Below, piece after piece: positions 41,218 to 49,939 of a DNA stretch of 64,000 nt. A program made the translations under genes and the position numbers. Origin of the DNA: Streptomyces chartreusis (GTDB taxonomy: Bacteria; Actinomycetota; Actinomycetes; Streptomycetales; Streptomycetaceae); NCBI RefSeq assembly GCF_008704715.1, contig NZ_CP023689.1, forward strand, positions 4,092,001 to 4,156,000, given 5' to 3'. The notes beneath the pieces were generated by a model. It was not told the origin of the DNA. It saw only the letters and a program-made list of their open reading frames with translations, and did not search any database. Each line of letters begins with the position of its first letter. Position 1 is the stretch's first letter.

Positions 41218-41245
41218 GAAACGTCCAATCGCCCTTGACGGGTGG

Positions 41246-41295
41246 GTGAGTACTTACTCACTCTAGAGGAGATGGGGGTGAGTGAATACTCACCC
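41246..41295. promoter_or_regulatory. Two TetR operators in the divergent promoter region
   Basis: Dyads GTGAGT-ACTT-ACTCAC (41246-41261) and GGGTGAGT-GAAT-ACTCACCC (41276-41295) have the same half-site and are centred 32 bp apart, about three helical turns. Confidence 0.7.
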
Positions 41296-41324
41296 ACCCG
41301 AATCCCACCCACCCGGGAGAGCTC

Positions 41325-41957
41325 ATGAAACTCACCGTCTTCGGTGCCACGGGAGGCACCGGCAAGGAGATCGTCCGCCAGGCGCTGGACGCCGGTCACG
41401 AGGTCACGGCCATTGTCCGGGACCCCGCCCGCTTCCCCGTCACCGGCGACCGGCTGGAGGTGTTCCGCGCGGATCTGACCGACCCGCAGGCGCTGCGCCC
41501 CGCCGTGGCCGGACGGGACGCGGTGCTGTCCGGGCTCGGTGCCCGCAGCCGCAAGGACGCCGGGATCGCGGCGCGTCTGACGCGTACGGTGCTCGGCGCT
41601 CTGGAGGCCGAGGGGGTGCGGCGGCTGGTCGTGGTGAGCGCGGCACCGGTCGGCCCCGAGGCGGAGGGCGACGGCTTCGTAGACCGGGCGGCGCGCGGCA
41701 TCGTCTCGGCGGTCCTCAAGGACATCTACGCCGATCTGCGGGAGATGGAGGCCGAGTTGGCCCGCAGCTCCACGGAGTGGACGTCGGTGCGGCCGCCCCG
41801 GCTCCAGGACAAGCCGCTCACCGGCTCGTACCGGAAGGTCGTGGGCGGGTTCCCGGTCCGGGGCCGCTTCCTGGGGCGCGCCGATGTGGCGCACGCCATG
41901 CTGGCGGCGGTCGGCGACCCGGCCACGGTGAAGCAGGGCGTGGGCGTCGCCTACTGA
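41325..41957 (+). CDS. NAD(P)-binding oxidoreductase/epimerase-like protein
   Basis: 210 residues with the atypical SDR nucleotide motif GATGGTGKEIVRQAL at 7-21 and the NmrA/NAD(P)-binding_10 layout (DLTDPQAL, LVVVSAAPVG, WTSVRPPRL). Catalytic specificity cannot be read. Probably controlled by the adjacent TetR protein through the two dyads upstream. Confidence 0.88.
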   Translation: MKLTVFGATGGTGKEIVRQALDAGHEVTAIVRDPARFPVTGDRLEVFRADLTDPQALRPAVAGRDAVLSGLGARSRKDAGIAARLTRTVLGALEAEGVRRLVVVSAAPVGPEAEGDGFVDRAARGIVSAVLKDIYADLREMEAELARSSTEWTSVRPPRLQDKPLTGSYRKVVGGFPVRGRFLGRADVAHAMLAAVGDPATVKQGVGVAY

Positions 41958-41991
41958 GGCCGCACGCGGCCGCCGAAGCCCCGCGCTGGCG

Positions 41992-43047
41992 CTACAGGCT
42001 GACGCCGACCGTCACCGGCTCGTTGACCAGCGTGATGCCGAAGGTCTCGCGGACGCCGGCGACGACCTCGCGGGCGAGCGCGAGGAGGTCCTCGGTGGTC
42101 GCCTCACCGCGGTTGGTGAGGGCGAGGGTGTGCTTGGTGGAGATGCGGGCGGGGCCCGTGCCGTACCCCTTGGTGAAGCCGGCCTTGTCGATGAGCCAGG
42201 CCGCGGAGGTCTTGGTGTGCCCCTCCCCCGCCGGGTAGGCGGGCGGCTCGGTGCCGTCGCCGAGGTGCTCGCGCACGCGTGCGTGGAACGCCGCGAACTG
42301 CTCGGCTGTGAGGATCGGGTTGGTGAAGAACGATCCGGCCGACCAGGTGTCGTGGTCCTCGGGGTCCAGGACCATGCCCTTGCCGGTACGGAGCTTCAGC
42401 ACCGTCTCGCGGGCGGCGGCCAGCGGCACGCGGTCGCCGACCTCGACGCCGAGGGCGCGCGCGGTCTCGGCGTACTTCACGGGGGCCGAGAGCCCGTCGG
42501 CGTCCTCCAGCCGGAAGCGGACGCGCAGGACGACGTAGCGCTCGGGGTCGGCCTTGAAGCGGCTGTGGCGGTAGGAGAAGGCACAGTCGGCGTTCGGGAT
42601 GACGACCGTCTCGCCGGACCGGCGGTCGTACGCGATCACCTCGATGATCGTCGAGGAGACCTCCTGGCCGTAGGCGCCGACGTTCTGGATCGGTGTGGCG
42701 CCCGCGGAGCCGGGGATTCCGGCGAGGCACTCGACCCCGGCGAGCCCGGCCTCGACGGTGCGGGCGACGGCGTCGGTCCACACCTCGCCGGCGGCCAGTT
42801 CGAGCGTGGTGCCGTCCAGCTCGAAGCCCTTGGTGGCGATGACGAGTGCGGTGCCCGCGAAGCCCTTGTCGCCGATGACCAGGTTCGATCCGCCGCCGAT
42901 GAGCAGCAGCGGGGTCCCGGCGGCGTCGGCCTCGCGCACGACGTCGATCACCTCGGCGTCGGAGGTGGCGGTGACCAGACGGGTGGCGGGGCCACCCAGC
43001 CGGAAGGTGGTGAAGGGGGCGAGGGGGGCGTCGTGGAGTTCCTGCAC
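41992..43047 (-). CDS. murB: UDP-N-acetylenolpyruvoylglucosamine reductase
   Basis: FAD enzyme making UDP-MurNAc for peptidoglycan. The GTG at 43045-43047 (then QELHDAPLAPFTTFRLGG) gives 351 residues, the usual Streptomyces length. FAD motif LLLIGGGSNLVIGDKGF and the active-site region SAGSFFTNP are present. No strong ribosome-binding site precedes this GTG, so a slightly upstream GTG is possible. Confidence 0.95.
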   Translation of the reverse strand: MQELHDAPLAPFTTFRLGGPATRLVTATSDAEVIDVVREADAAGTPLLLIGGGSNLVIGDKGFAGTALVIATKGFELDGTTLELAAGEVWTDAVARTVEAGLAGVECLAGIPGSAGATPIQNVGAYGQEVSSTIIEVIAYDRRSGETVVIPNADCAFSYRHSRFKADPERYVVLRVRFRLEDADGLSAPVKYAETARALGVEVGDRVPLAAARETVLKLRTGKGMVLDPEDHDTWSAGSFFTNPILTAEQFAAFHARVREHLGDGTEPPAYPAGEGHTKTSAAWLIDKAGFTKGYGTGPARISTKHTLALTNRGEATTEDLLALAREVVAGVRETFGITLVNEPVTVGVSL

Positions 43048-43133
43048 GCGCTCAAGACTACGAGACGCCACCGACAGCCCCGGCACCCCTGTGGAGTGCC
43101 GGGGCCGATGCGCGCTCCACGCGCGCGTGCCGT

Positions 43134-43514
43134 TCACGTCAGCCGCCGGAACGCCTCCGTCCAGTCGAGCGGGAGATCCTCGCCGGGCACCTGCCAGGTG
43201 GCGAACTTCGCGTCCCGCATCTGCGCCGCCAGCCCGCGTGAGGTGGGGGCGTGCGTGCCGGAGCGGGCGAAGTCCTTCAGCGCCGCGGGCGACTCCCACG
43301 CCGACAGCGTCCAGAAGGTGCGCTTGAAGGGCTCCGCCTTCAGGGAGGCGCCGTATGCGCCGGGCGCCCGGCTCACCTGCCACCACACGCCCGGCGTGCG
43401 GGCGAGGAAGCGGAACGCTCCCCAGAGGGTGCGGGTCTCGAAGCGGGAGGCGAAGACGTGCGCCTCGCTGCCGGGCGGTGCGGGGTTCGGGACGGTCCAG
43501 GGAAGGGTGGGCAT
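43134..43514 (-). CDS. Small monooxygenase-like protein (DUF3291-type)
   Basis: 126 residues with the dimeric alpha-beta barrel pattern: an N-terminal strand, then FWTLSAWESPAALKDFARSGTHAP typical of ABM/DUF3291 proteins. Cofactor-free oxygenases and haem-binding proteins share this fold; no activity can be assigned. Same strand as the MFS gene, 68 bp downstream of it. Confidence 0.75.
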   Translation of the reverse strand: MPTLPWTVPNPAPPGSEAHVFASRFETRTLWGAFRFLARTPGVWWQVSRAPGAYGASLKAEPFKRTFWTLSAWESPAALKDFARSGTHAPTSRGLAAQMRDAKFATWQVPGEDLPLDWTEAFRRLT

Positions 43515-43582
43515 GACTGCTCCTCGTGTCCTCGTGGTCCGGATTCGGTGCCGTCGATGGGGTGGAGCCAGGGCTGGCGGGA

Positions 43583-45043
43583 TCAGCCGGCGGCCGTCTC
43601 CAGCACCCGCTCCGGGGCCTGCTCGGCCGGGTCCTCGGCCGCCTCGGCCCGCCGTCGCGACGGGATGATCAGGGCCGCGACGCCGGCGACGGCGACCACG
43701 GTGGCGCCGGTGACCAGGGCGGGCCGCAGACCGTCGACGAAGCTCTGGCCGCTCTCGTAGCCGCCCTGCGCGGAGAAGATCGACGCCATGACGGCGATGC
43801 CGAGCGCGCCGCCGACCTCGCGCAGTGCGTTGTTGGCGCCGGACGCGATGCCCTGTTCGGAGGCGCGGACGCTGGACATGACCAGGTGGGAGGCCGGGGC
43901 GAAGAACAGTGCCATGCCGACGCCGCTGATGATCAGGCCGGGCAGCTGGGCGGCGTAGGAGACGTCGACGGTGACCACGGACGCCATGTACGCGAGCCCC
44001 GCGGCCTGGAGGAACAGGCCGGTGGCGACGACGGGCCGGCCGCCGATGCGGTCGGCGAGGATGCCGGCGATCGGCGCGACCAGCATCGGCATGCCGGTCC
44101 ACGGCAGCATCCGCAGGCCCGCCTCGGTCGGCGAGTAGCCGAGCACTCCCTGCATGTACTGGCTGAGCAGGAAGATCGACCCGAACATCCCGAGGAACAT
44201 CAGCATGCTCGCGGCGTTGATCCCGGAGAACGCCCGGGAGCGGAACAGCCGCATCGGCAGCATCGGGTTCTTGGCGCGGGTGCTGTAGATGACGAACCCG
44301 ACGAGCAGGGCGCCTCCGGCGAACAGGCCGGTCAGGACCAGACGTCCGGTCCAGCCGTCGGCGGGGCCGCGCACCAGGCCGTACACGATCCCGAAGAGGC
44401 CGCCGCTGGCGAGCAGGGTGCCGGGGATGTCGAGCCGGGCGCCGGTGCCGTGCGACTCGGCGAGGCGCAGGCGGGCGAGCGGCAGCAGGGCGATGCCCAG
44501 CGGAACGTTCAGCCAGAAGATCCACTGCCAGGAGATGTGCTCCGTGAGGCTGCCGCCGATGAGCGGCCCGGACGCGATCGCGAGCCCGTTGACGGCACCC
44601 CAGATGCCGTACGCCATCCCGCGCTTGGCCGCGGGCACGGCTGCCGTCAGCAGGGTCAGCGTCAGCGGCATCATGATCGCCGCACCGGCGCCCTGGACCG
44701 CGCGGGCGGCGATCAGGGAGTCGATGCCGGGCGCGAGGGCCGCGGCGGCGGACGCGACGGTGAAGATCGAGATACCGACGAGGAAGAGCCTGCGGCGGCC
44801 GAAGCGGTCACCGAGGGCCGCGCCGAACATCAGCAGGACGGCGAAGGTGAGTGTGTACGCACTCACCGTCCACTCCAGGTCGTGCAGCGCTCCGCCCAGA
44901 TCCTCACGGATGGAGGGCAGTGCGGTGGTGACGACGAGGTTGTCGAGCGCGGCCATGAACCCGGCGACGCTCGTGATGACGAGGGCCCATACGGCCCCGC
45001 CCGGGCGGGCTGCCCGCGCGTTCTGATCGGTGTGGTGTGACAT
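43583..45043 (-). CDS. MFS drug-efflux transporter, DHA2 (EmrB/QacA) type
   Basis: 486 residues with about fourteen hydrophobic segments. Motif A-like GDRFGRRRLFLVG, the first-helix LDNLVVTTALPSI signature and motif C (GPLIGG) mark the DHA2 proton/drug antiporter group. GGGGGAG precedes the ATG. The TetR gene lies upstream on the same strand, with a matching operator in the gap, so export is probably induced by the TetR ligand. Confidence 0.93.
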   Translation of the reverse strand: MSHHTDQNARAARPGGAVWALVITSVAGFMAALDNLVVTTALPSIREDLGGALHDLEWTVSAYTLTFAVLLMFGAALGDRFGRRRLFLVGISIFTVASAAAALAPGIDSLIAARAVQGAGAAIMMPLTLTLLTAAVPAAKRGMAYGIWGAVNGLAIASGPLIGGSLTEHISWQWIFWLNVPLGIALLPLARLRLAESHGTGARLDIPGTLLASGGLFGIVYGLVRGPADGWTGRLVLTGLFAGGALLVGFVIYSTRAKNPMLPMRLFRSRAFSGINAASMLMFLGMFGSIFLLSQYMQGVLGYSPTEAGLRMLPWTGMPMLVAPIAGILADRIGGRPVVATGLFLQAAGLAYMASVVTVDVSYAAQLPGLIISGVGMALFFAPASHLVMSSVRASEQGIASGANNALREVGGALGIAVMASIFSAQGGYESGQSFVDGLRPALVTGATVVAVAGVAALIIPSRRRAEAAEDPAEQAPERVLETAAG

Positions 45044-45080
45044 CGCTCCCCCTGGGGTGATGCGTTCCGCTTACATGGAT

Positions 45081-45098
45081 AGTTATCGATCACTAACT
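45081..45098. promoter_or_regulatory. Putative TetR operator before the MFS gene
   Basis: AGTTA and TAACT arms spaced by eight bases. The right half (ATCACTAACTT) is identical to that of the operator before the tetR gene at 45713-45736. Confidence 0.55.
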
Positions 45099-45141
45099 TT
45101 GGCAGTCATAAAAAGACAGGGTGACCCTTGCCACCCCGCTT

Positions 45142-45705
45142 CTACTCCCGCTCCTCGTCCCGCCCCGCCGGGTCCATCCCCGCCCAGACCCGGTGATCCG
45201 GCGGAAACCCCATGGCCACCAGGCAGTTGATGAGCATCCCGTACGCCATGAAGGTCGTCGTCTCGCCGACGTCGGCCCCCAGCGGCAGATGGACGGTGTC
45301 CCACAGCCGGGTCCAGCCGGCCCGCACCGCCTCGCCGAACTCGTGGTCGCCTTCCTGCTCGGCGGCCGCCACGGCGAGGTACATCTGCATCTGCATCATC
45401 AGCCGCTCGGGCTCTTCCGAGACGACCTTCCGGTACGCGTCACCCATGGCATGCAGGGCCTCTTCGCCCTCCACCCCTTCGGCGGCGTCCTCGAACATCC
45501 GGATGGTGTCCTCCACGCAGCGTTCGGCCGCGGCGAGGAAGATCGCCTTCTTGCCCGGGAAGAGCCGGAAGAGATACGGCTGCGAGACGCCGACCCGCTT
45601 GGCGATCGCCTCCGTGGACGTGCCGTAGTAGCCGCCGCGGGCGAACTCGGTCATCGCCGCACGGACGACACTCTCGCGCCTCTCCTCTGCACTCATCCTG
45701 ACCAT
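45142..45705 (-). CDS. TetR-family regulator of the neighbouring exporter
   Basis: 187 residues from the ATG at 45703-45705; a TTG seven codons earlier and an ATG three codons later are alternatives, none with a clear ribosome-binding site. HTH: STEAIAKRVGVSQPYLFRLF (about 29-48). The C-terminal domain is of the type found in QacR/AcrR-like efflux regulators. Confidence 0.88.
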   Translation of the reverse strand: MVRMSAEERRESVVRAAMTEFARGGYYGTSTEAIAKRVGVSQPYLFRLFPGKKAIFLAAAERCVEDTIRMFEDAAEGVEGEEALHAMGDAYRKVVSEEPERLMMQMQMYLAVAAAEQEGDHEFGEAVRAGWTRLWDTVHLPLGADVGETTTFMAYGMLINCLVAMGFPPDHRVWAGMDPAGRDEERE

Positions 45706-45712
45706 GAGAAGA

Positions 45713-45736
45713 AAGTTAGTACTCAATCACTAACTT
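45713..45736. promoter_or_regulatory. Putative TetR operator before its own gene
   Basis: Perfect arms AAGTTAGT and ACTAACTT with an 8-base spacer, only eight bases before the chosen ATG; suits autorepression. Confidence 0.65.
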
Positions 45737-45764
45737 GGTCAAGGGGGCGGCCCACCAGAAATGC

Positions 45765-45799
45765 GTAAGGGGCGCCCCACCATGGAGAACGCCCCTTAC
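45765..45799 (-). terminator. Terminator after the MaoC gene pair
   Basis: GTAAGGGGCG/CGCCCCTTAC 10-bp stem with a 15-base loop, about 20 bp past the MaoC stop. It may also serve as a barrier in the other direction. Confidence 0.65.
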
Positions 45800-45820
45800 C
45801 TCACGGCACGCGCATGCCGT

Positions 45821-46249
45821 TCACGCGAGCTGCACGACCGCCCGGGACATGCCGAGCACCTTGCGGCCCTCGCTGACCACGGTCAGGTCCACGCGGACCT
45901 TGTTGTCTTCGAGCTTGGCCGCGACCTTGCCGCTGACCTCGATCGTGGCGCCCTGGTCGTCGTTCGGCACGACGACCGGCTTGGTGAAGCGGACGCCGTA
46001 CTCGACGACCGCCGCCGGGTCGCCGGTCCAGTCGGTGACCACACGGATCGCCTCGGCCATGGTGAACATGCCGTGCGCGATGACGTCCGGCAGCCCGACC
46101 TCCTTGGCGAACTTCTCGTTCCAGTGGATCGGGTTGAAGTCCCCTGAGGCGCCCGCGTACTGGACGAGCGTGGCACGGGTCACGGGGAAGTTCTGGGCGG
46201 GCAGCTCGGTGCCGACCTCGACGTCACCGTACGCAATCTTCGCCGTCAT
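45821..46249 (-). CDS. MaoC-family (R)-hydroxyacyl dehydratase, HadB-like
   Basis: 142 residues with the hydratase-2 motif YAGASGDFNPIHWN (catalytic Asp and His, about 31-44) and AHGM. It would dehydrate or hydrate a 3-hydroxyacyl thioester. Five bases after its partner gene, which lacks this motif; together they resemble the mycobacterial HadA/HadB heterodimer. Confidence 0.88.
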   Translation of the reverse strand: MTAKIAYGDVEVGTELPAQNFPVTRATLVQYAGASGDFNPIHWNEKFAKEVGLPDVIAHGMFTMAEAIRVVTDWTGDPAAVVEYGVRFTKPVVVPNDDQGATIEVSGKVAAKLEDNKVRVDLTVVSEGRKVLGMSRAVVQLA

Positions 46250-46254
46250 GACGC

Positions 46255-46719
46255 TCAGCCCTGCCCTTCTTCGGCGTCCGCCCCGCGAGCCACGAGCTTC
46301 GTCCAGGCGGTCACGACATGCTCGCCCGCCTCGTCGTGGACCTCACCGCGGATGTCCACGATCTCGTTGCCCGCCATGGACTTCACGGCCTCGATGGTCG
46401 AGGTGACGGACAGCCGGTCGCCGGCGCGCACCGGCCGGGTGTACGCGAACTTCTGGTCACCGTGCACGACCCGGCTGTAGTCCAGGCCCAGCTGGGGGTC
46501 CTCGACGACCTGTCCGGCCGCCTTGAAGGTGATCGAGAAGACAAAGGTCGGCGGGGCGATCACATCCGGGTGGCCGAGCGCCTTGGCGGCCTCCGGGTCG
46601 GTGTACGCCGGGTTGGTGTCCCCCACGGCCTCCGCGAACTCGCGGATCTTCTCCCGGCCCACCTCATAGGGCTCGGTGGGCGGGTAGCTCCGCCCCACGA
46701 AGGACTGGTCGAGCGCCAT
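46255..46719 (-). CDS. FAS1-like dehydratase subunit, HadA-like
   Basis: 154 residues with the N-terminal hot-dog dehydratase pattern: YEVGREKIREFAEAVGDTNP, APPTFVFSITF and LDYSRVVHGDQKFAYTRPV. The catalytic Asp-His motif sits in the partner encoded next, so this is probably the substrate-binding subunit. Confidence 0.87.
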   Translation of the reverse strand: MALDQSFVGRSYPPTEPYEVGREKIREFAEAVGDTNPAYTDPEAAKALGHPDVIAPPTFVFSITFKAAGQVVEDPQLGLDYSRVVHGDQKFAYTRPVRAGDRLSVTSTIEAVKSMAGNEIVDIRGEVHDEAGEHVVTAWTKLVARGADAEEGQG

Positions 46720-46831
46720 GGCCCGGTACCTCCTGCTGTCTGCTGCGGTTGACCTGCTGGTTCGCCTGACTGATGCGCCGGGCTGATGCGCCTGGACCGG
46801 CCGGAACCGACCGGTAACCGGGCCAGAAACG

Positions 46832-46870
46832 ACGCGAGGCCGCCCCCACTGTCGGGGGGCGGCCTCGCGT
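46832..46870 (-). terminator. Terminator after rpmG
   Basis: A perfect 16-bp stem (46832-46847 with 46855-46870) and 7-base loop, directly after the rpmG stop and before the dehydratase pair. Confidence 0.85.
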
Positions 46871-46881
46871 ACGAGCCTGAT

Positions 46882-47046
46882 TTATCGCGTCTCGCGGTGC
46901 GCGGTGTGCGCGTTGCAACGCGGGCAGTGCTTCTTCATCTCAAGACGGTCCGGGTTGTTACGCCGGTTCTTCTTGGTGATGTAGTTCCGCTCCTTGCACT
47001 CCACGCAGGCCAGCGTGATCTTCGGGCGGACGTCGGTGGCAGCCAC
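46882..47046 (-). CDS. rpmG: 50S ribosomal protein L33, zinc-binding form
   Basis: 54 residues from a GTG (47044-47046) with AAGGAG seven bases before it. CVEC (14-17) and CPRC (41-44) make it the C+ zinc form. NRRNNPDRLEMKKHCPRC is the family signature. Lies just after tRNA-Met on the same strand. Confidence 0.96.
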   Translation of the reverse strand: MAATDVRPKITLACVECKERNYITKKNRRNNPDRLEMKKHCPRCNAHTAHRETR

Positions 47047-47136
47047 GTGAGTGCTCCTTGACGAACGGGTGGGATTGATTTAACGCAAGAAAGAGTAGCC
47101 GATCGAAGGACCGACCCCGCAATCGGCTACTGTCAG

Positions 47137-47209
47137 TAGCGGTGACCGGACTTGAACCGGTGACACAGCGATTATGAGCCGCTTGCTCTACCGACTGAGC
47201 TACACCGCT
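47137..47209 (-). tRNA. tRNA-Met (CAT anticodon, elongator type)
   Basis: 73-base cloverleaf: acceptor AGCGGTG/CACCGCT with discriminator A, anticodon loop CTCATAA, T-arm ACCGG TTCAAGT CCGGT. The closed first acceptor pair argues for elongator rather than initiator tRNA. Confidence 0.95.
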
Positions 47210-47255
47210 TTGATGTGATCCGTTCCCGCCTCGCGGCGGGAACCTCTCACACCAG

Positions 47256-47328
47256 AGCCCCAATACGGAATCGAACCGTAGACCTTCTCCTTACCATGGA
47301 GACGCTCTACCGACTGAGCTATTGGGGC
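47256..47328 (-). tRNA. tRNA-Thr (GGT anticodon)
   Basis: 73-base cloverleaf: acceptor GCCCCAA/TTGGGGC, discriminator T, anticodon stem TCTCC/GGAGA with loop ATGGTAA, T-arm TACGG TTCGATT CCGTA. First gene of the tRNA-Thr, tRNA-Met, rpmG run. Confidence 0.96.
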
Positions 47329-47558
47329 GAGCGATGAAGACATTACACGCTCAGCCGCCGTTCACCCAAATCCGTTTCGCGGCCCGGTTCTGCGGCCGAT
47401 CGGCGGACCCGCGCGGACACCTCGCAGGCCACCGCGGTACCGCGGACATGCTCCCGTTCGGCGGACCACACCGGTACGACTATTGCGCTCCTGCGCTCCG
47501 CCGCCTCCTCGTGACCCTAGGCTCGACTCACTCTGCGTGATCTTGCCTCTGGAGTGCG

Positions 47559-48821
47559 ATGCCCGACAGCCACCCCCAGCCGCCCCATTCGTCCTCCTCG
47601 TCGGGCTCGTCCGGACCGGCCGACCCGGGTGCCCTGCTGCTGTGCGGGGCACGGCTGACCGACGGCCGGACCGTGGACGTACGGCTGGACGGCGGGCGCA
47701 TCGAGGCGGTCGGCACGGCCGGCAGCCTGGCGGGCGGCACACGCGCGTGCGGGACGCGCGTGGACCTCGGCGGCTATCTGCTTCTGCCTGCCCCGGCCGA
47801 ACCGCACGCCCACGGCGACACCGCGCTCTCCGCCGACGAGGGCGGACCGGTCTCCTACGACCCTCATGACGTGCAGCGACGGGCCACCGAGGCCGCCCTG
47901 CTCCAGCTCGGGCACGGCGCGACCGTGCTGCGGGCACATGTGCGCGTGGACGAGATCCAGGAGCTGAACGCGCTCGCCGCCGTACTCCAGGCACGTCGTT
48001 CGCTGCGCGGGCTCACCGAGCTGACGACCGTGGCGATGCCCCGGCTGCTGACCGGCGTCGCCGGGGCCGACGGGCTCGCGATGCTGCGGGACGCCGTGAA
48101 GATGGGCGCGTCGGTGGTCGGCGGCTGTCCCGACCTCGACCCGGATCCGACGGGCTACGTGGAGGCCGTCCTGGAGGTCGCCTCCGAGCACGGCTGCCCC
48201 GTCGACCTGCACACCGACGCCACCGATCCGGCGCGGCTGTCCCGCGTCGCCGCGATGGCCGGTGGTCTGCGCCCCGGCGTGACGCTCGGCCCGTGCGGCG
48301 GCCTGGGGCGACTGCCCGCCCAGGTGGCCTCCCGCGCCGCGGACCAGCTCGCCGCGGCAGGTGTGACGGTCGTGTGCCTGCCGCAGGGCGGCTGCGGGGG
48401 CGTGGAGCGACGGGCGACGGCGCCCGTACGACTGCTGCGCTCCGCCGGCGTGCGCGTCGCCGCCGGGAGCGGTGCCCTGCGGGACGTGTCGAACCCGGTC
48501 GGCCGCGGGGACCCGCTGGAGGCCGCGTACCTGCTGGCCTCCCGCCACGGGCTGCGCCCCGAGGACGCGTACGACTGTGTCAGCGCCTCGGCGCGGGCGG
48601 CACTGGGTCTGCCCGAGGTGCGGGTGGAGGCGGGCTTCCCGGCCGAACTGCTGGCGGTCCGCGGGGACCGGCTGTCGGGCGCGCTGTCGCTGGCGTACAG
48701 CCGCATCGTGGTGCACCGCGGGCGGGTGGTGGCGCGGACGAGCGCGGTGCGGGAGTACTGCAACTCGGCGGTGGCCGCGGAGTTGGGGCTGCCCCGGCAG
48801 GGGCGGGGGGAGTTGTCGTGA
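47559..48821 (+). CDS. Amidohydrolase, cytosine-deaminase-like
   Basis: 420 residues of the amidohydrolase superfamily. The N-terminal beta domain (GALLLCGARLTDGRTVDVRL) is followed by the metal motif EPHAHGDTAL (His-x-His, about 85-94) and a second ligand region DLHTDATDP. Overall order is like CodA. Some expected C-terminal ligands are less clear, so substrate is uncertain. The N-terminal 20 residues are Ser/Pro-rich. Confidence 0.8.
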   Translation: MPDSHPQPPHSSSSSGSSGPADPGALLLCGARLTDGRTVDVRLDGGRIEAVGTAGSLAGGTRACGTRVDLGGYLLLPAPAEPHAHGDTALSADEGGPVSYDPHDVQRRATEAALLQLGHGATVLRAHVRVDEIQELNALAAVLQARRSLRGLTELTTVAMPRLLTGVAGADGLAMLRDAVKMGASVVGGCPDLDPDPTGYVEAVLEVASEHGCPVDLHTDATDPARLSRVAAMAGGLRPGVTLGPCGGLGRLPAQVASRAADQLAAAGVTVVCLPQGGCGGVERRATAPVRLLRSAGVRVAAGSGALRDVSNPVGRGDPLEAAYLLASRHGLRPEDAYDCVSASARAALGLPEVRVEAGFPAELLAVRGDRLSGALSLAYSRIVVHRGRVVARTSAVREYCNSAVAAELGLPRQGRGELS

Positions 48822-48918
48822 GGCGGCGCGGGCGGGACCTGGCGTTGGGCAGTGCGGGCGGACTTGGCGTGAGGCGATGCGGGCGGGACTGGCGTGAGGC
48901 GGCGCGGGCGGGACTTGA
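48818..48918. repeat. Imperfect 25-bp tandem repeat, four units
   Basis: Units at 48818-48843, 48844-48868, 48869-48893 and 48894-48918 share GTGAGGCG..GCGGGCGGGAC and differ at a few bases. The array starts at the amidohydrolase stop codon. Confidence 0.75.
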
Positions 48919-49064
48919 GGGGCGCACGGCCGGGTGCGCGATCGCGCGCATGCGCCGATGACCTGCGCCCCTGACGCCCTTATGTGAGGCGCACGCTTCC
49001 AGGGCACTGGGGCGTGGCTGAAGTCGTGCGGCGGATGCGGCTGTCCGGGCGTACGGTCGGAATC

Positions 49065-49721
49065 ATGCGCATTGTCATCGCTGGTGGTCATGGTCAGATC
49101 GCGTTGCGGCTGGAGAAGCTGCTCGCCGCGCGCGGGGACGAGGTCGCGGGGATCATCCGCAAGGCCGAACAGAGCGCCGATCTGCGGGAGGCCGGTGCCG
49201 AACCCGTCGTGCTGGACCTGGAGTCGGCGTCCGTCGAGGAGGTGACCTCCCATCTCCAGGGCGCGGACGCGGCGGTCTTCGCGGCCGGCGCGGGCCCGGG
49301 CAGCGGAACGGACCGCAAGGACACGGTGGACAAGGGGGCGGCCGTCCTGTTCGCGGACGCGGCGGTCCGGGCGGGCGTACGGCGCTTCCTGGTCGTGTCG
49401 TCGATGGGCGCGGACCCGCAGCACAAGGGCGACGAGATCTTCGACGTCTATCTGCGCGCCAAGGGCGCAGCCGACGAGTACGTCCGCGGCTTGGACGCCC
49501 TGGACTGGACGATCCTGCGCCCCGGAATGCTGACGAACGACGCCGGGAACGGCCAGGTGCGCCTGGAGGCCCACACCGGCCGCGGCCCGATCCCACGCGA
49601 CGACGTGGCCGCCGTACTCGCGGAGTTGCTCGACACCCCGGCCACGCACGGCCTGACACTCGAACTCATCAGCGGCTCGGCCCCGGTGTCGGTGGCGGTG
49701 AAGTCGGTGGCGGGGAACTGA
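49065..49721 (+). CDS. NAD(P)-binding SDR-like protein
   Basis: 218 residues starting MRIVIAGGHGQIALRLEKLL, a glycine-rich nucleotide-binding loop (7-11). Then AAVFAAGAGPGSGTDRKDTVDKG and FLVVSSMGADPQHKGD, as in atypical SDRs of the YwnB/NmrA group (NAD(P)H-binding). Function unknown. In streptomycetes this gene sits beside the tRNA-Tyr attachment locus. Confidence 0.87.
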   Translation: MRIVIAGGHGQIALRLEKLLAARGDEVAGIIRKAEQSADLREAGAEPVVLDLESASVEEVTSHLQGADAAVFAAGAGPGSGTDRKDTVDKGAAVLFADAAVRAGVRRFLVVSSMGADPQHKGDEIFDVYLRAKGAADEYVRGLDALDWTILRPGMLTNDAGNGQVRLEAHTGRGPIPRDDVAAVLAELLDTPATHGLTLELISGSAPVSVAVKSVAGN

Positions 49722-49835
49722 GGATGGATGGCGCCGGGGCCCAAGGCGGCTCCGGCGGCTCCGGCGGCATCTGAACGGGGTCCGGCGGCAGGCTGTGGGG
49801 CTGGGCCGTACGGCTAAGCGGAACGGCCTGATGGG

Positions 49836-49899
49836 CTGTTGGGCTACCGGCCTGTTGGGCTACCGGCCTGTTGGGCTACCGGCCTGTTGGGCTACTGGG
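49836..49899. repeat. 16-bp tandem repeat, four units
   Basis: CTGTTGGGCTACCGGC repeats perfectly three times (49836-49851, 49852-49867, 49868-49883) with a fourth, diverged copy. It lies in a 218-bp intergenic space and is likely length-variable between strains. Confidence 0.85.
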
Positions 49900-49939
49900 C
49901 TGGTCGGCGCGGGAGTTCACGGCCGAGCGCCCTCAGGGT

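Noticed and set aside
48818..49899. CRISPR arrays
   Set aside because: Both repeat regions are head-to-tail without unique spacers, and no cas genes are near.
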